A DNA stretch of 64,000 nt from Takakia lepidozioides (Eukaryota > Streptophyta > Takakiopsida > Takakiales > Takakiaceae): NCBI GenBank assembly GCA_030704615.1, contig CM060733.1, positions 23,684,001-23,748,000 on the forward strand, given 5' to 3'. The translations under genes and the position numbers were made by a program. The notes under the pieces are model-generated. The model searched no databases. It was not told the origin of the DNA and saw nothing but the letters and a program-made list of their open reading frames with translations. Numbering within the stretch: position 1 is the first letter of the stretch; every line of letters begins with the position of its first letter. This document shows positions 23,180 through 33,754 of the stretch, piece by piece.

Positions 23180-23670
23180 TTGTTTCTTCACACACGCGAA
23201 CCCCAGCTCTTCCGTGCAGCAATTGTGTTTGTCTCTTGAACAGCTTTCGTTAAGAAGTCTCCAATAGAAATATATTCCTTGGAACCATATACTTGCTCCT
23301 GTATATTATAGTGGTTCTTCGGCAGAGCGATGGCACTTTGATATGAATGGCCGTAGGTTTCTCTTATACAAATCCTAGGTCTGATAATAACCTCCACATC
23401 GAAACAGCTTCTGCAGTTGCTTTCGTTAATGCCATGTACTCTGATTCAGTGCTAGATAAGGGAACTGACCTCTGTTTCTTGCTTAATTATAACACCTCCA
23501 GCTTGCTCTGAAACAATATCCGGATGTCGACCGTCCGAGTATCGACATCGCCTGCCCCACAACATCTGAAAGCATAGTAGTACTTCTCCACTTTTGGACT
23601 TGACATATTGAATTCAAACCGGTGGGTTTCCTTTTATATTCCTCGATACTCATTTCAATGCCTGCCAATG
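23180..23670 (-). pseudogene. Ty1/copia RNase H relic
   Basis: Read on the minus strand, broken frames give RSTSGYCF followed by SVPLSSTESEYMALTKATAEAV. These are the hallmark RNase H strings of Ty1/copia polyproteins (RRSTSGY and LSSTEAEYMA). Stops and frame changes show a decayed fragment. No LTRs were identified. Confidence 0.75.
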
Positions 23671-24099
23671 TTTTGCTCTAGATACAATGATGGTTTTATG
23701 TCGTTTCAATAAGTCCTCATAGTCCTATTCTTTCTCTCTTACCGTTTTGTTGTGGTGTCCCCCCTATTGTGAATAGCCTTTTAATACCATTTCTTTGACT
23801 CAAAGTAAATTCAGTAGATGTGTCTCAACTAGTGACCTTTGTAATAATTCAAACCCAATTTGTATAGGCTAGTAGAAATTATGGTTGTTGGTGTTGGAAA
23901 AACTTTAGAACTTTCTAGGTTCTCTGTTTCTAGTCATGCTCTTGGCTGCTCTAAGGTTGGGAGCAAGATTGAATGCTTGAAAAACCAACACTACAATTGA
24001 TCCCATATTCTTTCTTTGCATGTCCAGAGAAAATAAGAGTTTTAAGTTCTTTTCGTTAAGCTCACTTTGTGGCCCTTACGCTTCCTAGTGTCAAGCTTA

Positions 24100-24685
24100 T
24101 GTCAAGTTATTTTACCACTAGTGTGAAACTAGCTAGGAAATCACTAGCTTTTACATATTGACATTTGGGATTGGCCCAAGTGTCAATCCAGGGGTCAAGG
24201 CAGATTTAGGCCCTGGAGTGGTTATCTTCACAGCAAGTGCGAGAGGCTCATCTTTCTCGAGTTGAGCCTCACCGCGCCTAGCTATGGCGTCGTAGTGTGG
24301 ATTTCCCATGGCGTGGGATGCACTTGGCTTGACTTGTATTTGAGTGATGAGTTTATATATGCATGAGTTTATGCTTCAGCTTTGTGAGCTTGCATGAGCT
24401 TGTGCTTGTATTCTTCTTCTTTATCACTCGAGAAAGATCAGCTCGTATCTGTGAGTGTCAGATACGAGTTAGTTGTAGCACTTGTGGTTTTTGCTTGATA
24501 ATTAGAGAAACCAAGTTGTTATGCAAGGAGCACCGTTGAGCTCTTGGTTATTAGATCGGAGACGATGTGGGTTACGAGGTGATAGACCTTGGCATTCGAT
24601 CTTCAGCTTCAGAGATGAAAGCACCATGCTGCAGGATTGTAAGACCAAGCGAAAGGGCTGATTTGGCTTGGGGCAAATCAGTGCA
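24100..24685 (+). repeat. LTR/leader of copy B
   Basis: Collinear with 11,491-12,213 of copy A except for the absent 148-bp GT-AG block. It carries the TATA-like TTTATATATG near 24,352. The following junction falls in a 5-bp GTGCA overlap with the downstream copy A sequence. Confidence 0.6.
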
Positions 24686-25122
24686 GAAGTGGAGTTGGAT
24701 CCACAGTGTGGGGAGACAAGCCATCAGGCTAGGCTTCCTCAGTCATTCACATTGGCGGAGACAGTGTCGACGCCATCCATGGCACCTAGTTCTCGCCCGA
24801 CTGTTACCGAGGCGGAGGTTACTATGCCATTGGGGAGAGCTACACGGGTAGCACCACTACCTAGTGTTGCCAAGGCTACGGCAGCTATTGTGCTGCTAGG
24901 AGCGGCCACATCTGTGTGCCAGGCTCCATTGTTCTCGGCTGCCATGATTGCGACGCCGGGGGTAAGACCAGCTGAGGTGTTTAGGCTGGCAGCTGCACTC
25001 TGTGAGAGTGGGGAGGTTACTTCATCTTCTGCGGAGATAGTGGGAGGTGTAGTGCCGGAGGGATCCTCGGATCTGAGGTCAAGACTGCCACGGCGGCGCC
25101 ATGGCAAACTGCAGCTGCCAGG

Positions 25123-25578
25123 TTGATGGAGCTGTCAGCTAGGCCAGCCATTGAGCGCGCCATGGTTACACCTGGAGTTGTCATGTTAGACAACCAGGAT
25201 GACATTTTCTGTTTGAGTGGACCGGCAGGCAAGAGGTACCGGCCACTGCGGGTCTTGTTGGACTCGGGAGCTCAGCCATTGATGCTGGGCAGAGCTGCTA
25301 TTGCAGGCTTGGATCTCTCGGAGGCGGATATGGAGCCTTGTCCTTTCTAGATACAGACGTCTCTGGGAGGATCGAAGCAGGCTCGGGGCATGACACGGCA
25401 TGAGTTGGCTATCAGACTACGGCCGGATCACCCTACATATGGCTCAGTGATGCAAGCCAAGGCCATTGTGACAGACGCGGTCTCATACGATGTCGTGGTT
25501 GGTGGGGCAGTGTTGTACCCCATGGGCTTCACCCTGGATTTTTGGGAGGAGTCAGCTTCCTATAGGCATGCATGGTAG
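25123..25578 (+). pseudogene. Retropepsin domain, copy B
   Basis: The DSG active site (LLDSGAQPLMLGRAAIAGL) and the C-terminal half (VVVGGAVLYPMGFTLDF) are in the same frame, separated by a TAG where copy A has a CAG codon. The frame ends at a TAG at 25,576 where copy A has Gln. Comparison with copy A shows that the protease and methyltransferase were one reading frame originally. Confidence 0.75.
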
Positions 25579-25965
25579 TCAGGGGAGGGCCGGCGTGTGC
25601 AGCTCCCTGTGACGTTCATATGAGGAGTTGCGGTTGCCCAGCAAGGCAAGATGTCGACACTAGCAGCATTCACACCGGTAGTGAGTTGGCCTGGAGAGTT
25701 GCTTGAGGGCTACGCTCATTCAGAGGATGTGCCACCTCCGGGAGAGCAGGATGATATGTATGGTATGGCGGAGTTGCCTACCATGGTTGCTCAGACTCCA
25801 TTGTGGGGCACGAGCAAGGATTTGCAGCGGGATGCTGATCGACGGGTGCAACAAGCCTGGGTGGAGGCTTTTGTACCGTCAGGAGAGGAGGAGAGTGTAG
25901 GGATTGCACCAGGATCACCTCAGTTGTCTCATTGGACACCACACCTATTGTGTGGCAGTATCCGG

Positions 25966-26940
25966 ATGAAGGCATTTGTCTTCTGGACTTGTTTGGCGGG
26001 ATCAGCATCGGATTGGCTGCTGTGTTACAGGCAGGTGTACGAGTTCGGCGTTACCTGTATGTGGAGAGGGATGAGATTGCATGACACGTTTCAATTCGCC
26101 ATGTTGCTCAGTTGGTGCAGCGGTACCCTGAGTTGTTGCCGGTGTCTGCAGTTCGTGGATATCAGCAGGCCTTGCCAGCAGACATTTCGTTGCTGGGGGC
26201 GCAGGATTTGGAGCGGGTTGGCTCCATTGATCTAGTAGTGGTAGCTTGGCCCTGCCAAGGGCATTCATCAGCCGGGCATGACAATGGATTGCGAGACTCG
26301 AGGTCGGGTCTGTTTTAGAAGATGGTGCGGGTTTTGCGCCACTTGCAGCTTCATCAAGCTGTATCTCCAGCATACATCTTGGAGAATGTGCCACTGATGA
26401 GCGATTCTCGGGCCAGGGTGATGGCCAGTGTGCATCAAGTCCGGTCGTGGCTTGGGTCAGCAGTGTTGCTAGATGCAACTACAGTGGGGTCACAGGCTCA
26501 TCGTCCACGGCTATGGTGGACTAACTTGATGCCACCCGCACTGCTCAAGCGTGCATTTGATGGGATGCAGCGGCCAGCACATCTCACAGTGGATAGCATT
26601 CTGGACATATGGAGGCAGTCTCAGCGTGTGAGACACGATGACCGTTCGCCTTTGGCAGTGGTCAACAAGGTGGGTCAACCACGAGCATCATTACCTACAT
26701 TGCTCAGCTTCCCAGGATCGCATGCTTTCCGGGATAGTGGACCTGGCCTCCTGTGGGATGCTCAGTTGCAGCAGTTAGTGGAGCCTAATGCTGACGAGCG
26801 TGAGCGGGCAATGGGTTTTACCACTGGTACCACGGCGATGTCGTCTCTTTCTGAGGCATCACGTCGTCAGGTGTTGGGGCAAACAATGGATCTCAATTGC
26901 TTGACCTGGATTATCAGCTTGGCTATGGCTGGGCAACGTA
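25966..26940 (+). pseudogene. C5-cytosine DNA methyltransferase domain, copy B
   Basis: Copy B covers the whole catalytic domain in pieces. Motif I reads through shifted frames (a C lost near 25,929 relative to copy A). IDLVVVAWPCQGHS gives motif IV with the catalytic Cys. ILENVP is motif VI and HRPRLWWTNL is motif VIII, uninterrupted here. LLWDAQLQQLVEP-ERERAMGF and SEASRRQVLGQTMDLNCLTWII follow, resembling the DNMT3 C-terminal strings with motif X. The frame 26,322-27,221 is open for 300 codons and continues past the domain with an acidic linker toward RT. It would write 5-methylcytosine on DNA; the target is unknown. Confidence 0.85.
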
Positions 26941-27364
26941 GAGTGCGGAGTGCACTTCCCTTGACGGTCTCTCTGCCTACCGAGACGGTACAGGCAGCGA
27001 GTGGGGGTGAGCCGGTGAGGACCATGGGGTGTAGACATCCATGGCACACGTGGGAGGTGCTCGAGGTCCAGAGGGAGTTGGCAGCCAAGGCAGCTGTGAT
27101 GGATGAGGTTGGGGATTCTTCTCGGGTTGAGGAGGTTCTCAATGATGAGATGATGGGGCAGGATGAGGCCTTGTCATTGACTGAGCAGGAAGGGAGTACT
27201 GCTCAAGAGGTTGCAGCATAGCAACCACGGGACGCGTCCTCTACCTCTAAGCCCACTGGACTTAAGGTTGCAGTTACGGAGGACAATTGGGAGCCTGACA
27301 TTGGACCCATTGTCACCGGAGGAGAGAGACGACGTATGCGGCGGTTCCTGAGGGCTTACAGGAA

Positions 27365-28185
27365 TTGCTTTGCCTTCAGTTTGAAGGACTTGGAGCACTG
27401 AAGGGTCAAGAGATTCGCATTGAATTGGCTACTGACACGCCAATCTTTCGGAGACCCTATAGATACAGTGACATGGAGAGGTCCTTGATCCAGATGAGAA
27501 CTCAGGATCTTTGGGAGGCAGGTTTGGTGGAGCTCTCTGGTGGAGAGTATGCTTCAGCCACAGTGATGCCAGTCAAGAAGGATGTCTATGACAATTGGAC
27601 GGAGAGACGTATGTGCGGTGATTACCGGCCTGTAAATCGTCAGACCAAGTCCGATAGGTATGCCATGCCAACACCAGAGGAGATCTTTGATGCCATTGGG
27701 CATTCCAAGGTCTTTAGCACGTTGGATTTACGACCCGGATATCACCAGTTGCCGATCAAGGAGGCGGATAAGCAAAAGACGGCATTCTGGGGGATCAATG
27801 AGCACGGGAAGGATTGCCTATACCAGTGGCGGTTCTTACCATTTGGGCTTAAAAACGCTCCTGCTGAGTTTCAAAGGGTCATGGACAGGATTCTAGCAGG
27901 GGTGGAGTTTGCTCGGTGCTACATAGATGACATCATCATCTTTAGTGCTACGGTGGAGGAGCATGAGAGACACATTCAGGGGGTATTTGAGCGCTTGAGT
28001 ACGCACGAATTGAAGTTACATCCGGGAAAGTGCAAGTTTTTCCACAACCAGATTGAGTATCTGGGTCACATGATATATCCTGGAGGATTGGGGGTACAGC
28101 AGACTAAGGTAGAGGCCATTGCACAAATTCCACGCCCCACGGATGTGAGCCGACTTCGAGCCATAGTGGGCAGCATAGTGGTAGC
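27365..28185 (+). pseudogene. Ty3/gypsy reverse transcriptase (3'-truncated)
   Basis: An open frame of about 270 codons has classic Ty3/gypsy RT motifs: RMCGDYRPVNRQT, FSTLDLRPGYHQLPI, TAFWG, WRFLPFGLKNAPAEFQRVMD, the catalytic CYIDDIIIFS (YxDD variant YIDD) and LKLHPGKCKFF-EYLGHMI. It copies element RNA into DNA. RNase H and integrase are missing because the sequence is replaced after RLRAIVGS by a repeat. One frameshift near 27,392 separates it from the upstream FAFSLKDL stretch. Confidence 0.9.
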
Positions 28186-28189
28186 CTAG

Positions 28190-28253
28190 TGATTGACTAG
28201 TTGTAGCCTAGTGGTTGGATTAGTGGTGGACTAATGATATACTAGTGTGTGGC
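28190..28253 (+). repeat. CTAGTGG-type short repeats
   Basis: Degenerate CTAGTGG and CTAGTTG units directly abut the broken RT of copy B and precede the 63-bp module. They mirror the arrangement at 606-690. Confidence 0.6.
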
Positions 28254-28316
28254 GTGCACATGTGTTGTGTGGTTTTGGACAGCGATGTAGTTGTGTAGCG
28301 ATATGTATGCGCACGA
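28254..28316 (+). repeat. 63-bp conserved terminal module, copy 2
   Basis: Reverse complement of 544-606 with one visible mismatch. It lies right after CTAGTGG repeats that truncate the RT of copy B, so it appears to belong to an element inserted there. Confidence 0.75.
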
Positions 28317-29617
28317 TACCTATGAAGATGGCGCAAAGTGTATACTTTTTATTCGCAGGTTCCATATGGAGGAAATGTTATTGGTATACAATCAGCACGA
28401 GGCGTACCGTGTGTTCCTACTAAATACATGTTGCTCTATACACACAATTGTCTCATTGTCTAAGTTCTTTATATTGCCAGTTGTAGTGTATATTATAGTA
28501 GGAAGACCTCTAGGATTATCACCACTATTTTTGTAGATCATGTCCGTTTCGACTGCTATTGGTATGTATTGACAAAATTACATGAAATCGTCAACTTCAT
28601 GAACTTGGTTTATGAGACGAAATCAAGTGAGGTCAAATATCATCATATTGCACCATTTCCCTAACCTTCCAAAATCACCTTTAAAGTTTACATTGATGGA
28701 GTGATAGAGGTAGTATATTGCAATGAAGCGAGTAGTAAGAGGTGATATGGGCAAGGCGGTTAATGAACAATATTAGATACACTAAAGCAAAACAAAGAAC
28801 CAACTATATTAATACAAAGATATGTGCATAATCGTAAATATCATGTAAACACAAAATACAAAGACACACATATGTAGAGAGTTTCAGCAAAAAGGAGACA
28901 AGTATGTATATCGAAGGATCAAAATGTTGACATCTTCATATCAACAAATTGAGAATTTTGGATTTCAGTATGTGCGCCTAGTGCACATGATCATCAATAG
29001 TGCTATAATAGCAAGCGTGAAAATGAAGACTAGTACAGTGCGTGATTAATTACACTATATTCTTGTCTATATTTGCTTTAGTGTTATATATTATTGATCT
29101 TGAGCAACAGAGGTTGCATAATGAGAATGTTCGAAATCAGCTTGATATCCATCTTATCATAAACTATAACAAACTATAAACATAAGTATACTCATGTATT
29201 AACACTCCTGTACTGATTGCCAGAAGTTGTCAATGAAACTGAACAAATTGATCTTGTCACATCTAGTTTTGGTTGACCTCTGAAATACTATTCTTGAGAG
29301 ACAATTCAGTGTGTAGAAGAAGGTCAAGGTGTTAAGGCGCAACTGAGAACATCATGATTTCTGCTGGTTCAGTCACCACAATTCATTTACATCAATTGAT
29401 ACTCCAATTTTTTGAAATGTGGTTCTGGCCCGAGTTAATCCAAATGATCCCTGTATTTGAATCCCGCCCAATTTATAACATCAAAGTGTCTCTATGTAAG
29501 CATACTGGCCATTTGCTAGGCTAAAGAATCATGAATTTTGTGTGCTAGCGATCAAAAATGGTACATAGTGGTATCTTCAACCATTTTGGAAGGCGCCTAA
29601 TTAGCTAAGATTTCTTT
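28317..29617. other. AT-rich intergenic tract
   Basis: I see no gene or recognisable repeat. It is AT-rich with many stops in all frames and lies downstream of the minus-strand bHLH gene. Confidence 0.4.
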
Positions 29618-31723
29618 CTACACATCACAATTTGACTCTCGACTGGACCTATTGCCAGAAGTTGTTTGATCCACAACTCTTTGAAGCGCTTCCTGCACCT
29701 GACCGATGCTCTGGTTTTGCTCCCTGGTCATCTTCACACACCCAAAACACACACACGATGAAGAGCCATGAGCTACATGCTGCAAGCTGGTCATCCATAT
29801 TTTGAAGAAAAGTATGCTCCAGCGACTATCTGGGTTCAATCTAGGGCCCTGGATATCGGAGATGAAATCTTCATCTCCTGGATACTCTCCTGGATACTCT
29901 CTCCCGACTGGGTGAGGTCCACTTAATCAACTGAACTCAACTTACTATCGAACCATTGCAAGAAAAGAGAAATTTACTAGTGCAGCACAAGGGAAACCTA
30001 AGAATGTGCACAGTTGCGAGAGGATATTAGAGGACTCACCATAACTGTCAAGGTAACGTGAATCCGACCGTCTGTGCAATTGGAATTCACAAAGAGTACC
30101 TTCATCTGAAAGTCCCTTAGAACAGTCAATATTCTAATCAGTGTTTGTGGTTGGTCGTTGGCCTCCACTTCGATGCGCACAGTCAAACGACCTGAGCCGT
30201 CAGGGGACTCATCTACTCTTAGGACATTCGCTCCTGTGGAAGCTTTTGATGTGCTTGAACCTGCATGGATTGTAGAAACTCCTTCCACTTCTGGAACCGT
30301 GGGCGTTTGAGAACCTCGTGGAGCGCTGGTACAGCCCACTTCCTGTCTTGAGGGGACCGAGGACGACATTTGATCAAGGAGAGCCTGGGGCATTCGCTTT
30401 TGTAACTGTTCTACCGTAGTTGTCAGCTGATGTATAAGCTCGATGGTTTGAGTAAGTATTGATACCTTGTCTTTCTGTTCAAGCAGTGACCGCAGGTTAG
30501 GATGCATGTTCAGCTGAAAATAGAGAGAACTTCCCGTTTTCTTACAAAAGCAACAGAAAAGTACATCCGATTGTCCTGGCCACAGCCTTGAACAGCGCTA
30601 TGACAAAAGGGCAATCATGGGAACCAACTGTACATAGGGATTTGAAGCGATTTACCTTTTTGATAGTGGGAAGTAGTTGGGAGAGAACAGCGATTTTGTC
30701 ATTGAGTTTCGTTCTTCTTTGTCGCTCTGCCAACTTGTGAATGCGTGCAGCTTCATCATGGGCTGGATTCGAGAATCCCCTCGTAGTGCTCCCAGGACTG
30801 CTTACATTACTCTTAATTTCATGACTTACCCCGGATGGTACCCTATGTCGGCCTAAATATTCCTGTTGTTGATTCTCTTCAATTATCAATGGAGCCAAAC
30901 GTTCTCTCCATTGCAGAAGCAGCGACCGACGTCTTCTGGTGCATTGAGAATGCTCTGATCCCTGCAAACGTGCCCCCAGGCCTTGAAAGGGGGATGTGCG
31001 GGAGTGCTGAAAAGCCACAGGCCGCATAGAGACAATGAAGCTTGGATCACGGCTACGCACAAGCGGGGCCTCATAGGTGGGGATGGTAGCAGTTGTAGAC
31101 GCCAACACAGTAGGGTTCTGTCCCAAGGCAGAGTCTCTGCTTTCAGTTTGTTGTGGTGTAGATACCTGGCTCGTCTGAACGCCATGAGACCTTGCTTCGA
31201 GTAGTTGGGAGACAGATGATGGAAGTGAAGGAGTTAAAGGTAACTGCGGTTCAGAATATGGTCCAATTGGGTTCTGCATGGTAGATGCCAAGAGTAAGTC
31301 TTCGGCACTTTGATCGACGGGCAAATCCCACTGGAAATCTAGCAGTGATGTACTAATCGGCAATCTTCTTGCATTCAAATCGACCTCGTTCAAAACTGTT
31401 GGGGCCTGCCCAACTGTATTTCCAAACTCTACAGGCTGAAAGTCCTGAAATAAGTTCAGGCACCCAAGAGTATCATTGAAAGTGGAAGGCCGACTAGATT
31501 CTGGAACCTGTGCCATTAGGTTTGGGTTCGACACAAGAGCGACACTAGAAATGCTGAACGCCGGGTCCCTCGTGCCTTGATGTTCCAGAATTGACCCATG
31601 TCTTTGCTCCTGGAGGAGGCCTGCAGTGGAAGTAGAAGCTCTGGAATCGATAGTGGATCCTTGTCCCTGGGAGATTCGAGGAGAATTTGGGAGACCCTTG
31701 TCGTCAGATAGAAAGCTTTTCAT
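29618..31723 (-). CDS. bHLH transcription factor with ACT-like C-terminus
   Basis: Three exons are visible: 31723-30656, then 30474 (or 30513) to 30040, then 29731-29618. All are joined at GT-AG sites in phase 0, giving about 538-551 residues. Residues 329-337 are the basic region HKLAERQRR with the E-box-contacting His, Glu and Arg, then helix 1 (LNDKIAVLSQLLP). Helix 2 (KDKVSILTQTIELIHQL) starts in exon 2, so an intron splits the loop. Using CAG at 30,475 as acceptor gives a normal loop length; the acceptor at 30,514 would add 13 residues. The C-terminal LTVRIEVEANDQPQTLIRIL-IHVTLTVM resembles ACT-like dimerisation folds. It should bind E-boxes in the nucleus. The frame is open 30 bases upstream of the chosen ATG to a possible acceptor, so a 5' exon may be missing. 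Confidence 0.85.
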
Positions 31724-32981
31724 ATAGCTTATAATTTCCTCGGTTTCAGGTACCTACCGCGCAATATCCATTAGTTAGCACTTTTGAGTGTCCCCTTCAG
31801 AGTTTCAGAACCAGCTGTAACTTCAACTCTACATAAATTGCTATTGCTCTGGCCTCTGAACCTTGATGTCTAACCTAAGCTTATAGAACAAGTTTAGCAC
31901 TTTGAGTGATTGGACCGAAGCTTAAGCATTCATGACCGATTCCCTGGAGAGCTGCTCGACTGTCCAGATAATGAAGAGCTAATTCAAGTTGGCATCAGCA
32001 ACCTGAGTTCAAGAGACTATTTCCCCCCTAGTTCGTGATTGTTTCCCCGTTGAGAATCCTTAGAAAATCACATATTACTTGTCAAGTAAGACCTGGAAGG
32101 CAAACAATCTTACAAGAGCAGTGGTTGCCAACTCCACACAGCATCTGCCATCAGCTCCAAGTCCTGGAATGCACACAATCGTCTGTTCATAGCAATGAAC
32201 GATGAACCGTCAAATTTCAATATTGCATGTTCCCATAGGTGCGAGCTCATGTTTATTTGAATTGTAGAGATTGTACACGGTCAGTGCACTCAGAACGCGT
32301 TGACAATGTGCTCATCACTTAAAATGCTACCTAGAGACAATTTTAAACTGACTTGTACATAAGTGAGCACTATTTTTGTTGTGCTAGTGCCTCTAGAGAC
32401 AATGTCCAGTCGCCACTTTCTGTGTCAAATAGTACAATGCAGAGGTCTACAGTGTCCAAAAGATGGTGTCTCAGTTTCAATTTCTCGTGAAAGTGACCTA
32501 TACATTCAAACAGATTTTCAAAGGTGTCAAGTACACGAGCGCATACTGACCTGAATCTGGGCATCCTGTGTTTCAGTCGACCGCACATTATTTGAAAAAG
32601 ACAAGCAGAATCGAAAGTCAGTGGGAGCGAAATATTGAGGGAATTCCACGATACTTTGATTCTTATGCATACACACATCACTCCTGGGCATGCCGAAGGA
32701 CTAGTACAACATTAACACAATCTATATATTCACAAACGTCCACTTATGATGATGATACACAAGATTTTCATAGAGAGCACTTGTAGAAAGGGATGTCCAA
32801 AGGTCTTACCTGTAAGAACCGAGTTTTCATTTCGTTGGTGGGAAACTCTACCATATTTCGTGTCCACCAAAGAGGGGAACCCCGTTGTAAGGCGAAGGCT
32901 GCATAGCTGCAGGTGTGGACAACATAATATACGTTAGGTTCCAAAGCCGGGGGTGCTCAGGAAAGTAAGTACTCCCGAAAG
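31724..32981. other. Upstream region of the bHLH gene
   Basis: No gene recognised. It probably contains the promoter and 5' untranslated region of the minus-strand bHLH gene, possibly with an upstream exon that I cannot place. Confidence 0.35.
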
Positions 32982-33115
32982 AGAAATGAAATGAAATGAA
33001 ATGGTGCTTTATAACGTCCGCGGAAAGCTCGTAGAGCTTATGGGACAAAATGGAAGAAAACATGAGAGAGGAACAAATCCAGAAACCACAATTAATGTTC
33101 TAGCGATTGTCTAAG
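32982..33115 (-). mobile_element. LINE 3' tail, inverted copy
   Basis: Reverse complement of the end of the 34.1-35.3 kb LINE, with the hairpin string AAGCTCTACGAGCTT and an (ATTTC)n tail. It is a 5'-truncated insertion of about 130 bp. Confidence 0.75.
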
Positions 33116-33702
33116 AGAAATGCGACCTGGAATGTGCACAAAAGCAGAACTTAGGGCTGATCATGCCTGGTATGATGGGTTGAGATTTGTTCTGGTGATT
33201 CAAGTAGAATCTAGACTCGACTACTTCTCATTTGAAGAACTTCGCATGTAAGAGAACCACACGATAACGCAATAACTTTGCACACTTCAAGGACTTCCAT
33301 TCAAGCTTTAGCTACAAGAATGTAGACGGGTTCAAGCCATGGGTTAGTATACATACCCATGGCCAGGTTTCAAGCGACAGGATCTGAAAACGAGAGTGAA
33401 GTATTGCTCAAGTCGACGTTGGTTCCCGTACTCCACGTTTCCACCGAGATACCAGCCTTCCTTCCAAACCAGCTCCCTGAAGGTGTACCCAAGGGAAGAC
33501 TTTCTTTAGCTCTACCATCACTACAAACTGCCATAACAATGCACAGTACATCCAGGTATGAGGAGAATTCTTGAAAGAAACGTATTATTGGCCGGGAAGG
33601 GCCCCATACCAAGGAAAAGAGAATGTACTCATAAGACGTTGTTTGCCGCAGCCTTGTGGCCATAGAACCCCGCGCTCAGTTTGGGCGAAACAAGAGGAGA
33701 AG
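33116..33702. other. Region with one exon-like frame and a short repeat
   Basis: A plus-strand frame at 33,366-33,555 looks coding (EVLLKSTLVPVLHVSTEI, LPNQLPEGVPKGRL). It is bounded by CAG at about 33,365 and a GTATGAG donor-like site at 33,556. It matches no family I know. At 33,630-33,690 lies a repeat shared with 35,907-35,965 and partly with 36,461-36,485. Confidence 0.3.
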
Positions 33703-33754
33703 AGAAATGAAATGGTGCTTTATAACGTCCGCAGAAAGCTCATAGAGCTTATGG
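33703..33754 (-). mobile_element. LINE 3' tail fragment abutting catalase exon
   Basis: A short inverted copy of the LINE tail (GAAATGAAATGG through CATAGAGCTTATGG) is joined directly to catalase coding sequence at 33,755, with no intron acceptor between them. Confidence 0.7.

Larger units (their letters stand above)
24100..28185 (+). mobile_element. Ty3/gypsy element with DNA methyltransferase, copy B
   Basis: Copy B has the same TGTCAAG start and leader as copy A, closely similar in sequence. It then jumps at 24,680-24,685 to a point equivalent to 16,146 of copy A, lacking gag. The retropepsin (25.14-25.55 kb), methyltransferase (25.97-26.94 kb) and a Ty3/gypsy reverse transcriptase (27.37-28.17 kb) follow. 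Copy B preserves the order protease - methyltransferase - RT. It ends within the RT C-terminus (RLRAIVGS), where CTAGTGG repeats begin. Nonsense codons (TAG at 25,348 and 25,576) and frameshifts make it inactive. Confidence 0.88.

Noticed and set aside
24567-24851. Novel ORF at the start of copy B
   Set aside because: It spans the leader-to-pol junction and reads an out-of-frame version of the region homologous to 16.15 kb of copy A.
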